Origin: Dastarcus helophoroides
Taxonomy: Eukaryota; Arthropoda; Insecta; Coleoptera; Bothrideridae
DNA: 64,000 nt
Assembly (NCBI GenBank): GCA_028583605.1
Contig: CM053333.1
Span: 9,733,638 to 9,797,637, forward strand
Direction of reading: 5' to 3'
The notes under the pieces were generated by a model. The model was not told the DNA's origin. It saw nothing but the letters and a program-made list of their open reading frames with translations, and did not search any database. Positions 47,561 through 57,611 of this stretch are shown piece after piece. Made by a program: the position numbers and the translations under genes. Positions within the stretch are counted from its first letter, which is position 1. The number at the start of each line of letters is the position of its first letter.

Positions 47561-48015
47561 ATTTTTGTTGAACTTTGGAAACAAAAAATTGAAATTTATG
47601 TACGTTGCGTTATTTTTTTCAACATCAAAACGCCCATTAAAAATGAACTTAAAGAACTCAATGGAACAAGAACGTTCAAACAACCTCACTTCAATGAACT
47701 TTGAAAATGATTTTTTTAAGAATATTGATTTGACTGTGTTTTTACCAAATCTGCTGCAGTAATAAATCACGAATAGTGTGTTATTTTATTGTATGTCCTA
47801 AACATTATAATAAAATCAAAGGGTCTTCTGTCCCCATTTGCTACAGGCTCCGAGGTGGCTTAATTCTGGACTGATTTGATTTGGGATTTCAGTCAAAAAC
47901 TTCGTAAAATAAAGACAGGATATTTGTAGAATCACGAATTATTCAACAGAAATAAAGAAATGCATCAAAATCCAGTGGTTTTATTTCTTTACTAACCATG
48001 GAAGTCTCCTATTTA
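47561..48015. other. complex sequence, no gene seen
   Basis: Two small frames on opposite strands (47498-47770) overlap and resemble nothing known. Confidence 0.35.
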
Positions 48016-48122
48016 ACAATTGAAATACAAATCTTGTTCCCTGAAACCAAGAAAGATTAAAAAACACAACAAAAATTGCTCTAACACGTTGCGATAGCCA
48101 AGCTATCATTTTGAGAGAGAAC
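48016..48122 (-). mobile_element. family A insert, copy A4 (single arm, core mutated)
   Basis: This is the same single-arm layout as A3. The core is destroyed: on the minus strand CTGAAGA reads CTCAAAA and GAAAC reads GCAAC, although the hairpin GATAGC-TTG-GCTATC still pairs. No clear target duplication could be seen. Confidence 0.8.
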
Positions 48123-49475
48123 CTTTTCTCAAGTTGTAAATTTCGTGAAAAAAGGCGAAGTATTTCTTAATTCAGAAGTGTGCCATCATTCAACGAAATA
48201 ACTAAATGTGGAAGGATTCTTAAAGCTGAATCCTATGGTTTTGTTTCTTAACGTAACGTTGGAGTCTCCCATTTGATTTTATTTCTTGATGTGCCGTTGC
48301 AATCTTTAGTATTTTAAGTTGTTCGTTTTAGTATCTCGAAGTGTATAAATTGCAAATGTACGCGTTTGCTTCACTTGCCGATTGGTGTGCAACGTTCAAG
48401 ATAACCATATCGTCAGCCATATGACCGTGTGTTACATTAAGCAATCGAGTCTGGAATATTTAAATATTTTATGTTCTTAATATCTTATTTCTGCATAATG
48501 AAGCACAAGAGATCTAATGTTCTCTTGCACAATTCTTAACGACTGGTAGTTATTTAGATATCAATACATCAAGAGAAACTATCGAGTTTGGAATAGAGCC
48601 GATTATATCTCCAAATGCGTTTTATTTTGTCGTTTAAAACCGTCATAAAAATAAACGCCTTTCCCAACGGAATCAATAAAAAAATTCCAAGAACTAACTA
48701 GCTCGAATCTCGATGATATTTTGTTAAAAGCTAATTCGTATTAGACAATTTAACATCTGGGGTTGACATTATTGACACGAAACTTTTATTCGAGCTGTAC
48801 TTTCCTAAAACTAAAGGGTTAAGAAAATAACCATAAAAAATGCCAACTAATGGGCTTCGCTGTCTTAGTGAGATCTCGGTTATTTACCGTGATACGACGT
48901 TAAGAGAGAGATGACACTATTCGCCTAATACCTGAGGATCGAGATGGAAGGTCAACAAAAAATAAACAGGTAGATGGGTTATATTCGTTCAATATATAAT
49001 GAAAGCCATCTTCCTCTGCATGTTAATGTATGATATCATATAATGAACACTGTGAATTACGATTAGATGGATTCAATAGGTATTGGTCCGTCCTAAATTG
49101 AATCTTAGGCAATATTAGACACATAAAAACTATAATAACATTCATACTGCGTAGCAGGTTAAAATTTGTTAAACTCACACTGCCTAAGCCCAAAACCACA
49201 TTTCCCAAGCCCGGAAGATTTTCCAGTTTGTTAACACTGGTCATGAAATTATAATTTAGTCTAAGGTTTATTTTGTCCTTCAAAATTTCAGCTTTTTTCA
49301 AAATTGACATTTTTCTGCCTTCATAACTCATAAACTGTATATTGAGAGTTCTGGTTCTTTTTATTTTAATTCAGGTTGTAAGGCCGAATTGTTGCGTACT
49401 GAATATTCCGAATGTTGGGCCAGAAATGTGGGCTTCTTATCACTATTCGGGGATTGTATTGTTTATTAAACTGGA
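48123..49475. other. complex sequence, no gene seen
   Basis: The composition is ordinary, with no recognised protein or element. A 102-codon minus-strand frame at 49023-49331 has no family resemblance I can name. Confidence 0.4.
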
Positions 49476-51075
49476 TTGTTTTTAATTAATCGAAGGACCA
49501 CTACACTCGCGGTAGCTGAAATAAAAAGAGAGAGACTGTATTTAAAAATAAATAAAACAAATAAAAATGAAACACAAAAAGTTCAAAAGGTTGATAAATT
49601 TTCGCATGTAAAGATTTTAATTTTTTGTTTAAGAATTTTGAAAAAAAAGCCACAAATGAATACAATGCTAACACGAAATTTTCAAAAAAAGATCGAAATT
49701 ACAAGTTAAAAATCGAAATTGAGAATTTTAAAAAACAATGTTACAAAAATGGCTGTAATTTTGAAATTAGTCACAATTTGAAAAAGAGTGTCAAGATCTT
49801 CAGAATATTCCAGATTTTGAATACATGGTTGAAATTTTAGAAGACGTAAAATTTTCTAGTTTAACAGTTTGGAGGAAGAATTTTTTACTACAGACTATTT
49901 CTCAAAATTCCAAGTTTGAAACCCAAAAATCATAAATTAAAAAAAAAGTCGTTATTTCAACGTTATCTCAAAATTATTAAAAATTTCCATATTGTCACAA
50001 AATTTTGAAGAAAAAAATCGAATTATGAAGTTAAAACCTGAAGCTTCGAATTTTCCAGTTAAAAACCGAAGCTTCGAATTTTCGGGTTAAAACCCGAAGC
50101 TTCGAATTTTAACAAGAGAATGCTCAACATTTTGGAATTAGAATCAAGATGTAAAGAAAAAATGTAAACATTTTTAGAAAATCCAGATTTTGAGTTAATT
50201 GAAATATTCATAATAGTTGAAATACAAAAAGCGTTTTCAGTTGGCTCTGAAAGGTTTGAACCTCAATTAAAAACCATTTCTCAATTTTGCAAGTTTGCAA
50301 ATTTCAAATTCAACCTTGAAAGATTCATAAATAAATATTTAAAGAAAAAAATCGGTTTTATCACTTGAAATTATGTTGACATTTTTATTTTAACTAAAAA
50401 TTTCAAGCATTTTGGGATTAAGACAGAAATTTCAAAAAATTAAAGTTCGTAAAAAAATCTAGATTTTGAGTTTAAGATTATATTTTAAAAGTCTTATAAA
50501 TTTTAAGCCCAAATTAAGAAGCTTAAGAAAATAGTCGAAATATGTGAAAAAGTTTCTAATTATTTAAAAATCTGGAATTTTCGACTTTTAAAAATTTTAA
50601 GTTTAGTCTTGGAATTTTGAGAAAAAAGTCGGAAAAAAATCTCATCCTATCATCATTGTATCTCATCGTAAAGAGTTTTGATGCGAAATTTTGAAATTCA
50701 AAGTTTTAACCTCAAAAGTTAAGAAAATTGCCGAAATTTTAGGAATGAACTTCGAAAAAAAATTGAAATATCTAGACAAAAATCGAGTTTGAAATTGAAA
50801 ATACGTAAACATTTCAAGTTTTGAGAAAGAAGTTTAAGCTTTAAGAAGAACTCAACTCAAAGGTAATTTCTAAAAAGTAAACTGTTTCACTGAGTTTCAA
50901 GAAAATGTGAACACTCTTTTACAAACTCGAATTCGGGAATAACATCAAGATTTTGACATTAAAATCAAAAATTTCAGCAAAATATAGTCTTCTGATTTCT
51001 TTTATAAATCCTGAGCTGTTTTCTGACGTAAGCTTTGTTTTCAAAATTTGTAGCATAAAAATTTTAAAATTTTAA
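49476..51075. repeat. A-rich degenerate satellite
   Basis: GAAAAAAGTCGAAATTTT-type words. At 50030-50110 a tight run of AAACCYGAAGCTTCGAATTTT units (about 31-35 bp apart, three copies) stands out and contains the palindrome CGAAGCTTCG. Confidence 0.6.
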
Positions 51076-52258
51076 TAACGAATGAAAATACTAATACTTT
51101 GCAAAGAAGCAACAGCTGCAATAGAGGCAATGATAGGTCTGATTCCTGTTCACATTTGTGTGAAAAACGAGGCAGCGCTTAGTGCCTCAAAGCTATTTCA
51201 ATCGAACACGCTAAAACCGGGTGACTTGGTTGGCTACGGACGGATTGTGGGGAAAATTCCACTGGGATCCATTGCCAAACCAATAAATCAAATGCCTACA
51301 AAACTGGACTTTGTTATTCCATACGAAGTGGTTATCGGAGAAAGCCCGACATGGAATAGACACAGGAAAAGGCTAGCAAACAACGCATCTGTCTGGTACA
51401 CGGACGGATCCAAACAAAGAGAAGGACTAGGAATATGGGGTCCTAATTTAAGACTCTCTGAACCCCTAGGAAACACTCCAACACTCCCACAATTTTTCAA
51501 GATCTGTGAGCGAAAGAGTGCCTTCAAAAAGGACTCAGAAACGTACAGGTTTATATTGTTTCAGATAGCCAGGCTGCATTAAAGACTCAAAGTCGTTCAG
51601 AACCGAGTCAAAAAGGGGAATGCAAACAATTTCTGAAGCAACTGGCTGTAAACAACAAAGCAACTTTGATGTGGGTTCTAGGGCATCAAGTCATAGAAGG
51701 GAACGAAGAGGCAGATAGGCTCTCAAAAGAGGCTTCAGTCACACCTGTCTTCAGCCCAGTACCATACTGTGGTCTTACAAAACCCACGTAAAATATGAAA
51801 TATATACTTGGGAGACAAACCAAAGACTGTTATGTTGGAGGAAAACTCCAGGCCTAAGACAGTCAAAAAAGTTCATCACTAACTTAAAAAAGAAGTCTGA
51901 GCAGCTTCCCAAACTAAACAAGGACGACTTAAGAATAATAACGGGACCTTTTATACGACACTTCCCAGTAAAGTATCAGTTTAAGAAGGTGGGAAAAGTG
52001 GATGATGAAAACTGCAGATTCTGTAACGCAGCAACAGAAACAACAGAACACCTGCTATGCGAATGTATGGCTCAGTTCTGTAAAACGCTCAAAATTTTTG
52101 AAAGGGTGACCCTGACACCCCAAGAAATAAAAGAAACAGCTCCTAAAAAGATAATGGACTATGTAAAGAGTCTAGATATCTTGGGCTATGATTAAAAAAT
52201 TAGAGTCTGCACAGAAGATCCTAATGGGTCGCAGTGCTGAGAGATTTACATCTCTCAG
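51076..52258 (+). pseudogene. I-clade LINE, 3' part: RT end, RNase H and CCHC-like C-terminus
   Basis: Joined over frames: IEAMIGLIPVHI (end of RT thumb), SVWYTDGSKQREGLGIWGP (first RNase H motif with catalytic Asp, about 51390-51446), VYIVSDSQAALK (second Asp region, about 51547-51582), ATLMWVLGHQVIEGNEEADR (His and last Asp, about 51662-51721), and the tail VDDENCRFCNAATETTEHLL with CEC (about 51997-52066), a Cys/His knuckle, ending at the TAA at 52193. RNase H plus this tail is typical of I/R1/Loa-type LINEs. Frameshifts near 51500 and a stop at 51789 disable it. The 3' UTR is interrupted at 52259 by a family B insert and probably resumes at 52789. Everything upstream (ORF1, endonuclease, RT core) is absent. 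Confidence 0.8.
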
Positions 52259-52348
52259 TATGATAACGAAGGCTTCCACGGCCAGAGTCAGTACAGGATA
52301 TACTTCTTCCGGGATTGGACCGTGTCAAAGAACTACTAAAAGTGTTCA

Positions 52349-52382
52349 ACGTTTCGCCCACCATTATAGGGGGCTTCTTCAG
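52349..52382 (-). ncRNA. hammerhead-like ribozyme motif, family B, left arm
   Basis: Minus strand: CTGAAGA (52376-52382), one A, stem GCCCCC with loop TATAAT closing on GG(T)GGGC with a bulged T, then GAAACG (52350-52355). Confidence 0.6.
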
Positions 52383-52684
52383 GAACAAAGAAAAGAAAAC
52401 AATAAATAAAAAGGGAAATATAAGGGAATATGCAAAAATGAAGGAATGAAAAGGCCAATTTCAAAACATCAGAGCACGGTAACTCAGTATGTGCACCATA
52501 CCAGAGCCAAAACTCTTCTGAATTGAAAGTTGGTATAAAGGATAAGACAGTTTAGAGAGAAGAGCACGGTAACTCAGTGTGTCCACCATACCAGAGGCGA
52601 AACACTTTTTGGCCTTTTCATTCTTTCATTTTTGCATATTCCTTTATGTTTCCCTTTTTATTTATTGTTTTCTTTTCTTTGTTC

Positions 52685-52716
52685 CTGAAGAAACCCCCTA
52701 CGATGGTGGGCGAAAC
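52685..52716 (+). ncRNA. hammerhead-like ribozyme motif, family B, right arm
   Basis: Plus strand: CTGAAGA (52685-52691), stem around loop TACGAT closing on GGTGGGC, then GAAACG (52712-52717). The base pair next to the core is lost (A against C), so this arm should fold less well than the left one. Confidence 0.55.
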
Positions 52717-52788
52717 GTCGAATACTTTTAGTAGTTCTTTGATACGGTCCCATCCCGGAAGAAATATATCCTGTATTACATCTCTCAG

Positions 52789-53340
52789 CTTATACGACTC
52801 AATTTCAGAACTGTAGAACTGGTCAATATCTCTAATTTTCGTTCAGTCTCTTTTAGTTTTGTCCAATCTATTTCAGTCTTGTGTAGTCTCGTCCAATCTT
52901 AATCAGCCTTTGAGTTTTGTTCAGTTACTTTCAGTTTTGTCCAATCTTTTAAAGTCCTGTTGGGCCTCGTTCAGTTGGTCCAGTCAATGTACATCTGCTC
53001 GTCTGGTCTCGTTTGTGCAATCTGGTACAATCTTAATAAATTTTTTAGTTAAAAACAGTCTCGCTTGGTTTCGTTCATTCTCTTTCAATAACTTTTAGTG
53101 TCGCCCAGTATCTTTCAGCTTCTTCTAGTATTTTTCAACTTCCCCAAATTCTCTCATTTTGGTGCGGTCTGCTTCAAACTCAAACAGTCTCTTCCAGTCT
53201 CGTTTAACCCTCTCAAGTCTTGTTAGTCTCGTCCACTATTGTCCAGTCTTCTGTAGTCCAGTCTGGCTTAGCCTAGTTCAGTCTCGTCTCATTTAATTTC
53301 ATCTGGTATCGTTTCTTCTCGTTCTCTCTGATTTGAAATT
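52789..53340 (+). repeat. degenerate short-unit minisatellite
   Basis: From about 52840 the sequence is an irregular series of TTTCAGTCTYGTCCARTCT-like words, 10-20 bp each, with heavy drift, ending near 53330. Reading frames in it are compositional. 52789-52835 is probably the resumed 3' end of the interrupted LINE. Confidence 0.7.
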
Positions 53341-53760
53341 TCGAGTTAAAGTCGAAATCAAAATTTTGAAAATTAATTTTGTGGAAAAAATGAAATTGTC
53401 GGCCTATCACATAATTATTATATGCAGAAAAATTTGGCGATAAGTTAGGGTAATTGTGCACTAGCCCGCCACTTTAAAAAGTGGTTCAGTGGTTAGACAC
53501 ATAATTTAATCTTTCCTAAATTGTTTATGCTTGACTGTAAATGTAGCAGACTACTCGCAACGAAAAATATCTAGGTTTTTACTACATAACGCTGATCTAA
53601 AAAAAGATATATGTTAATAAATAAGTTTGTTAGACACAAATAAAATTGTGGTCGCGGACTACTTGCGGGTGGCCGGTTACTGGCGCATCTACCCTATAGT
53701 GCAAGTTGTTGCAAAGGGTGAATACGTGTTTGTTAACGCATGCAAAATGTAATTTTAATT
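53341..53760. other. short satellite remnant then complex sequence, no gene
   Basis: Satellite words at 53335-53400, then ordinary sequence. TGGTTCAGTGG at 53482-53492 is a perfect A-box-like word but has no B box after it. Confidence 0.4.
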
Positions 53761-54345
53761 TGCTCTTTTTGTGTTAGTGGTGGCCAATAAGAAGCTATAC
53801 AAATGTGTTTGATGGTTGGCGGCGTCGGGGCATTTTGTGGGAACCGTCGGTGGCGTTTAATTTTCATATTTCGACAATGTTACCGTTGCAAGTCGGGCTC
53901 TGTGTCGATCGCGACTCACGCATTTTAACGTCAGTATTTGAGAATGCTGGAATCGCTGCAGGCATGTCTGGGAATTATACTTTTACTTCTTATTGTTCCT
54001 ATTTTACGTTCTTTTTTCGATCGTTTTATTTTCCTCCTCCGTTGTTGCCATAGCATGTTGAGTGTCGGACGGTCGGTCAGATCGTCAACTCATGCAGGTG
54101 AAACGGTCTCTGTCTCGCTCGCACGCGCATGTTTCGGTCGGTAGGAATACGTTTTTGTCCACTTTTATCTCTCGGCCTCGCATTCGAATTCGTCTGCCTT
54201 TTCTTGCTTCATTTACCCGACGTTCGAGGAGCCCGGCATAACAGTTCCATCGCCTATCTCTACACCATACGACTTGCCGTCTATTGTTTATACTATTTCT
54301 CTCTTTGTAATAAACTCGGAGCTAAACAATGAAATTAGACATCCG
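53761..54345 (+). other. GC-richer segment with AATAAA, nature unclear
   Basis: The composition differs sharply from the neighbourhood (CpG-containing, for example CGGACGGTCGGTCAG). Overlapping frames of 67-82 codons are open but not recognisable. An AATAAA lies at 54309-54314 close to the end of the segment. It could be a solo LTR or an exon of an untranslated RNA; terminal TG/CA with a matching duplication could not be established. Confidence 0.3.
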
Positions 54346-54479
54346 CTACTTTGAAAAATAAAAGCAATAAGGGGCCACGCTTTATTAAAGCTCTGTTTAT
54401 GGGCGCTATAACAGAAAGTTAGACCATTCGTAACGTGCTAGCTCGGTCTAGATCTGCTCACAGCAACTCAGTAACCAAA

Positions 54480-55070
54480 GTAAAGAACGAATTCGCAGTT
54501 AATTTTCGATTAACTGAATCGCTTAAAGGCATAAAACAACCGCATTTTTTTTTTTGAATGTGTAATTGTAAACATTAACAACCGCAATCTCTGAAAATCT
54601 GTTGCGGATTTTCGACCTACTAATGCTACTAATCGGACAAAAAAAATCGATTTTCGTCAATGCGGATTCTTGTTTTCTACATTTTTTATAAAGAACAGTA
54701 ACCGTAATCACTTAAAATCGAATAGTCAAAAATTTGCGATTCACTGAATCGATTTCATTCATTTAAACGTGTCATTTCATTCATTTAAATGTAACGTCCA
54801 CAATCTTTGGAAATCTATAATCTGATTCAGTGAATTGATTAATGGGGCAAAAATCTATTTTCATTGTGACATATCGTCGTTTTCATGTTATTGTAAACAG
54901 AGCAATCATAATCTTAGGTAATCGGTCAATAAAAATTTCAATTCACTGATTCGCTTAGGCTGGTATATTGATGTTAATTTTTTTCTTTCTTCAATAGAGT
55001 AATCAAAAACATCCTCAACTCTAATTTCTAGAACTCAAAAATTTTCGATTAACTTCAATAAATTCGACTT
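54480..55070 (+). repeat. degenerate tandem repeat of about 100-230 bp units
   Basis: Words of the type ATTCACTGAATCG and CCGCAATCTCTGAAAATC recur at about 54490, 54725, 54820 (inverted), 54930 and 55035, with drift. The array ends just before the mariner remnant. Confidence 0.55.
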
Positions 55071-55599
55071 CCTGTGCTCAAGCGAATTCCGTTCCCTCCG
55101 TTCGTCAGTTGTAAATACAATGAGTAAGCAAGAGGTTCATCCGCACGTTGCGCAGCGCATTACTATTAAACTCCTTGCCATTGAAGTTGTAAATTTAGCC
55201 GTAATTCTTCGTAGAGTAGAAGCGCAGTTTAGGGATACTTATTTGAAGAAAACTCAAGTGTATGAATGGCACAAACATTTTTGAAAGGACGAACTCAATT
55301 TGAGAATGAACCCCATGCCCGTCATCCTCAGACCAGTGTGACTGCGAACAAGATTAACGCTGTTCAACGCCTTTTGGAAGGTGATCGCCGTTTAATTGTT
55401 GGTGAAATTGCAGCTCAGATAGGTAGAAGCTTTAGGAGTGCTCAATCCATCATTACAGATGGGCTGGGGTTTCGAAAAATTTCTGTCAGGTAGGTACCTC
55501 GTCTTTTGACTAAAGAACAGAAAGAACAACAATTGAAATACAGAACTTGTCCCCTGAAACCAAGAAAGATTAAAAAACACAACAAAGGTTGCTCTAACG

Positions 55600-55628
55600 C
55601 GTTTCGACAGCCAAGCTGTCATCTTCAG
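55600..55628 (-). ncRNA. hammerhead-like ribozyme motif, family A (A5, left arm)
   Basis: CTGAAGA (55622-55628), hairpin GACAGC-TTG-GCTGTC with six perfect pairs, GAAACG (55600-55605), on the minus strand. Confidence 0.65.
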
Positions 55629-55643
55629 AGAGAGAGTTTCTAT

Positions 55644-55671
55644 CTGAAGATGACAGCTTGGCTGTCGAAAA
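55644..55671 (+). ncRNA. hammerhead-like ribozyme motif, family A (A5, right arm)
   Basis: CTGAAGA (55644-55650), hairpin GACAGC-TTG-GCTGTC, GAAA (55667-55670). The next bases are AGCAGAGC where other copies have CGCGTTAGAGC, so the region expected to form stem III differs. Confidence 0.55.
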
Positions 55672-56360
55672 GCAGAGCAACCTTTGTTGTGTTTTTTTAA
55701 TCTTTCTTGGTTTCAGGGGACAAGTTTTGTATTTCAATTTATAAAGATAACCAAGGACCAGTCCGTTCCACCAAAAAAGAAACAACAACGTCTGGAGATT
55801 TGTCGGCGACGTCTTCAACGTGAAGTTGATGGTTTTTTGCAAGGTCTCGTTACGTGTGATGAGACTTGGGTCCACCATTACACCCCTGAATCTAAAGAAG
55901 CAAGCATGGAGTGGCGAAGAAAGTGAGAAGGTGCACCCATCAAGGCAAAAACTCGCCTCTCAGCTGGAAAGGTTCTTGGAACAGCGTTTTGGGATTTTAA
56001 AGGAGTTGTGCACGTCGACTTTCTGCATGAACATCGTACGGTTAATGCTGCCTAATACTGCCAGCTATTGGATGAAGCCAAACGTCCATATCGGTGGAAG
56101 AGGCGCGAATTTTCGGTCAGATATGTGATTTTGCTTTACGGCAATGCCCGCCCCCACTCAATCTAACACATCAAAAATTAGAGAAAATGCATTGGGCAAT
56201 ATTAGAACACCCTTCTTATAGTCTCGACTTATCACTATGCGATTATCATATGTTTGGGCCCCAGAAAGAAACCCTCAGAGATGAGCGATTCCATGATGAT
56301 GCTGCTGTTGAGACATTCGTGCGCAATTGGCTGCAAACCTTCTTTTTATGATGATGGCAA

Positions 56361-57611
56361 ATTTCTACAAGAAATTTCAAAGTTTCTAATCATTTTTGAG
56401 AGAAAAAGTAGAATTTTAAAAAATAAAGTCGTAATTTTGAAAGCGACGAATTTCGAGAAAAAACCATTTTTGAGAAAGTCGGTTTATTTGGAAAGCCAAA
56501 TTTTGAATAAAAAGCCTCCCTTTCTGAAGAAATCGAAAAATATTGGAAATTCTAAAAATGCCAAATATTTCCAAAATTCGAATATTCCGCAAAAATTTGG
56601 AATTTCCAAAAACATTTTTCTCGAAATGTTTCCTTCTTCAATCTAATTTTGAAATAATATTTAAATTTCGATAATGAAATTTAATGTCCAAGGAATCTTT
56701 TTCTTGAAATGACCGCAAAAAATATTTCTCTCAACATTATTAATTTTTTGATAACATGCCAATCTTATTTTGAGCAAACAGATGAATTTCAGAAAAACGA
56801 AATTTCAAGAGTTAATTTCGAGGAAAAAGTCGACATTTCCAGAAACTAAAACTTGATTAATTTTGAAATTAATGTCGGGATTACAAAAATAAAGCAAAAT
56901 ATGAAGTTGAAATTTCTAGAGTCAAATTCAAAAAAGTCGAAATTAAAAAAAACACAAATATTAGGAAAAATGGCAGGATTTTGACAAAAAAAATGATTTT
57001 TGAAAGAAAAGTCTAAAAAGTAGAATTTTGAAAATAAAGTAAACATTTCGAAAAAGACGAATTCAAACTGATTTTAAGAGAAAAATTCGAAATTTTCGAA
57101 AAAGTTAAATATCGAATTTTGAGACTAAAATAAAAATATTTAGAAAAAACCAAACTTGAAGAAACCAATCAAAATTTCTGAAAAATCAAATTCTAAAAGA
57201 TCAAAATCTTTTGATGCTGATAAAAATAAATTTTGAAAAAAAAAAATGAAATCCCGGAAAAACAGTCAAAATTTCTAGAGCTGCCAAATGAAGTAAAAGA
57301 TCAAAGTGTTCCGGAAAAGTCAAATTTTACGAAAAAGGTACAATTTTGGGAATAGTCGTTTGTGAAAAAAAAAGAATCGTGAAATAGTCAAAATTTTAAG
57401 AAAAAGACAAATTTAGAATAAAAATATCCAGATTTCCGGGTGCATACAAGATTGAATTTCGGGATAAACTTAAAATTTTTGAAAAAAGACGGATTTTGAG
57501 AAAAATAACGAAATTTTGGTTATTTAAATTTGTTTTTTTCTGGAAATTTCGAATTTTTGTCCTCTTTAAAAACAAAAATGAATTTAAAATTTAACGATTA
57601 AAGTCGAAATG
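56361..57611. repeat. A-rich degenerate satellite
   Basis: This block resembles 40290-41110: GAAAGCGACGAATTTCGAGA, GAAGAAATCGAAAAAT and GGCAGGATTTTGAC words recur in the same order, so the two are copies of one unit. It ends against the start of family H at about 57612. Confidence 0.65.

Larger units (their letters stand above)
52259..52775. mobile_element. family B foldback insert with 13 bp target duplication
   Basis: TTACATCTCTCAG flanks the insert (52246-52258 and 52776-52788). The arms are inverted repeats of about 165 bp (52288-52454 against 52610-52775), from TACAGGATATACTTCTTCCG inward through ACTACTAAAAGTGTTC, a hammerhead-like core, and AAAACAATAAATAAAAAGGG to GGAATGAAAAGGCCA. The loop contains a 41 bp direct repeat twice (AGAGCACGGTAACTCAGT at 52471 and 52561). 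The left arm extends about 30 bp past the right one (GATAACGAAGGCTTCCACGG). The insert is non-coding and disrupts the I-clade LINE tail. Confidence 0.88.
55531..55775. mobile_element. family A foldback insert, copy A5, complete two-arm form
   Basis: The insert lies in the mariner gene between AAAGAACAAC (55521-55530) and AAAGAAACAAC (55776-55786), a target duplication with one difference. Left arm minus sense 55531-55632, right arm plus sense 55640-55740, then an extension GATAACCAAGGACCAGTCCG to about 55772. Both arms hold a ribozyme-like core. This is the best copy for defining the two-arm structure. Confidence 0.9.
55120..56360 (+). pseudogene. mariner transposase, disrupted
   Basis: It starts at ATG 55120 (MSKQEVHPHVAQRI). 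The N-terminal DNA-binding half continues as KKTQVYEWHKHF, then after a frameshift near 55284 GRTQFENEPHARHPQTS and RRLIVGEIAAQIG, ending LLTKEQKEQQ. A family A insert splits the gene at 55531, and it resumes at about 55787 with RLEICRRRLQREVDGFL. Catalytic half: VTCDETWVHHYTPESK (first Asp present), then after more frameshifts GTAFWDFKGVVHVDFLHEH, LLYGNARPHS and HPSYSLDLSLCDYHMF. In the second catalytic motif the usual Asp of HDNARPH is Gly, which alone would inactivate the D,D34D enzyme. The reading is recognisable up to about 56360; beyond it A-rich satellite begins. Confidence 0.88.

Noticed and set aside
53482..53492. tRNA A-box-like word
   Set aside because: No B box at the expected distance and no cloverleaf.
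53761..54345. Solo LTR of a BEL/Pao or gypsy element
   Set aside because: An AATAAA near the end and TGTT...AACA words exist, but no matching target duplication and no partner LTR or coding part were found; kept only as unclear.
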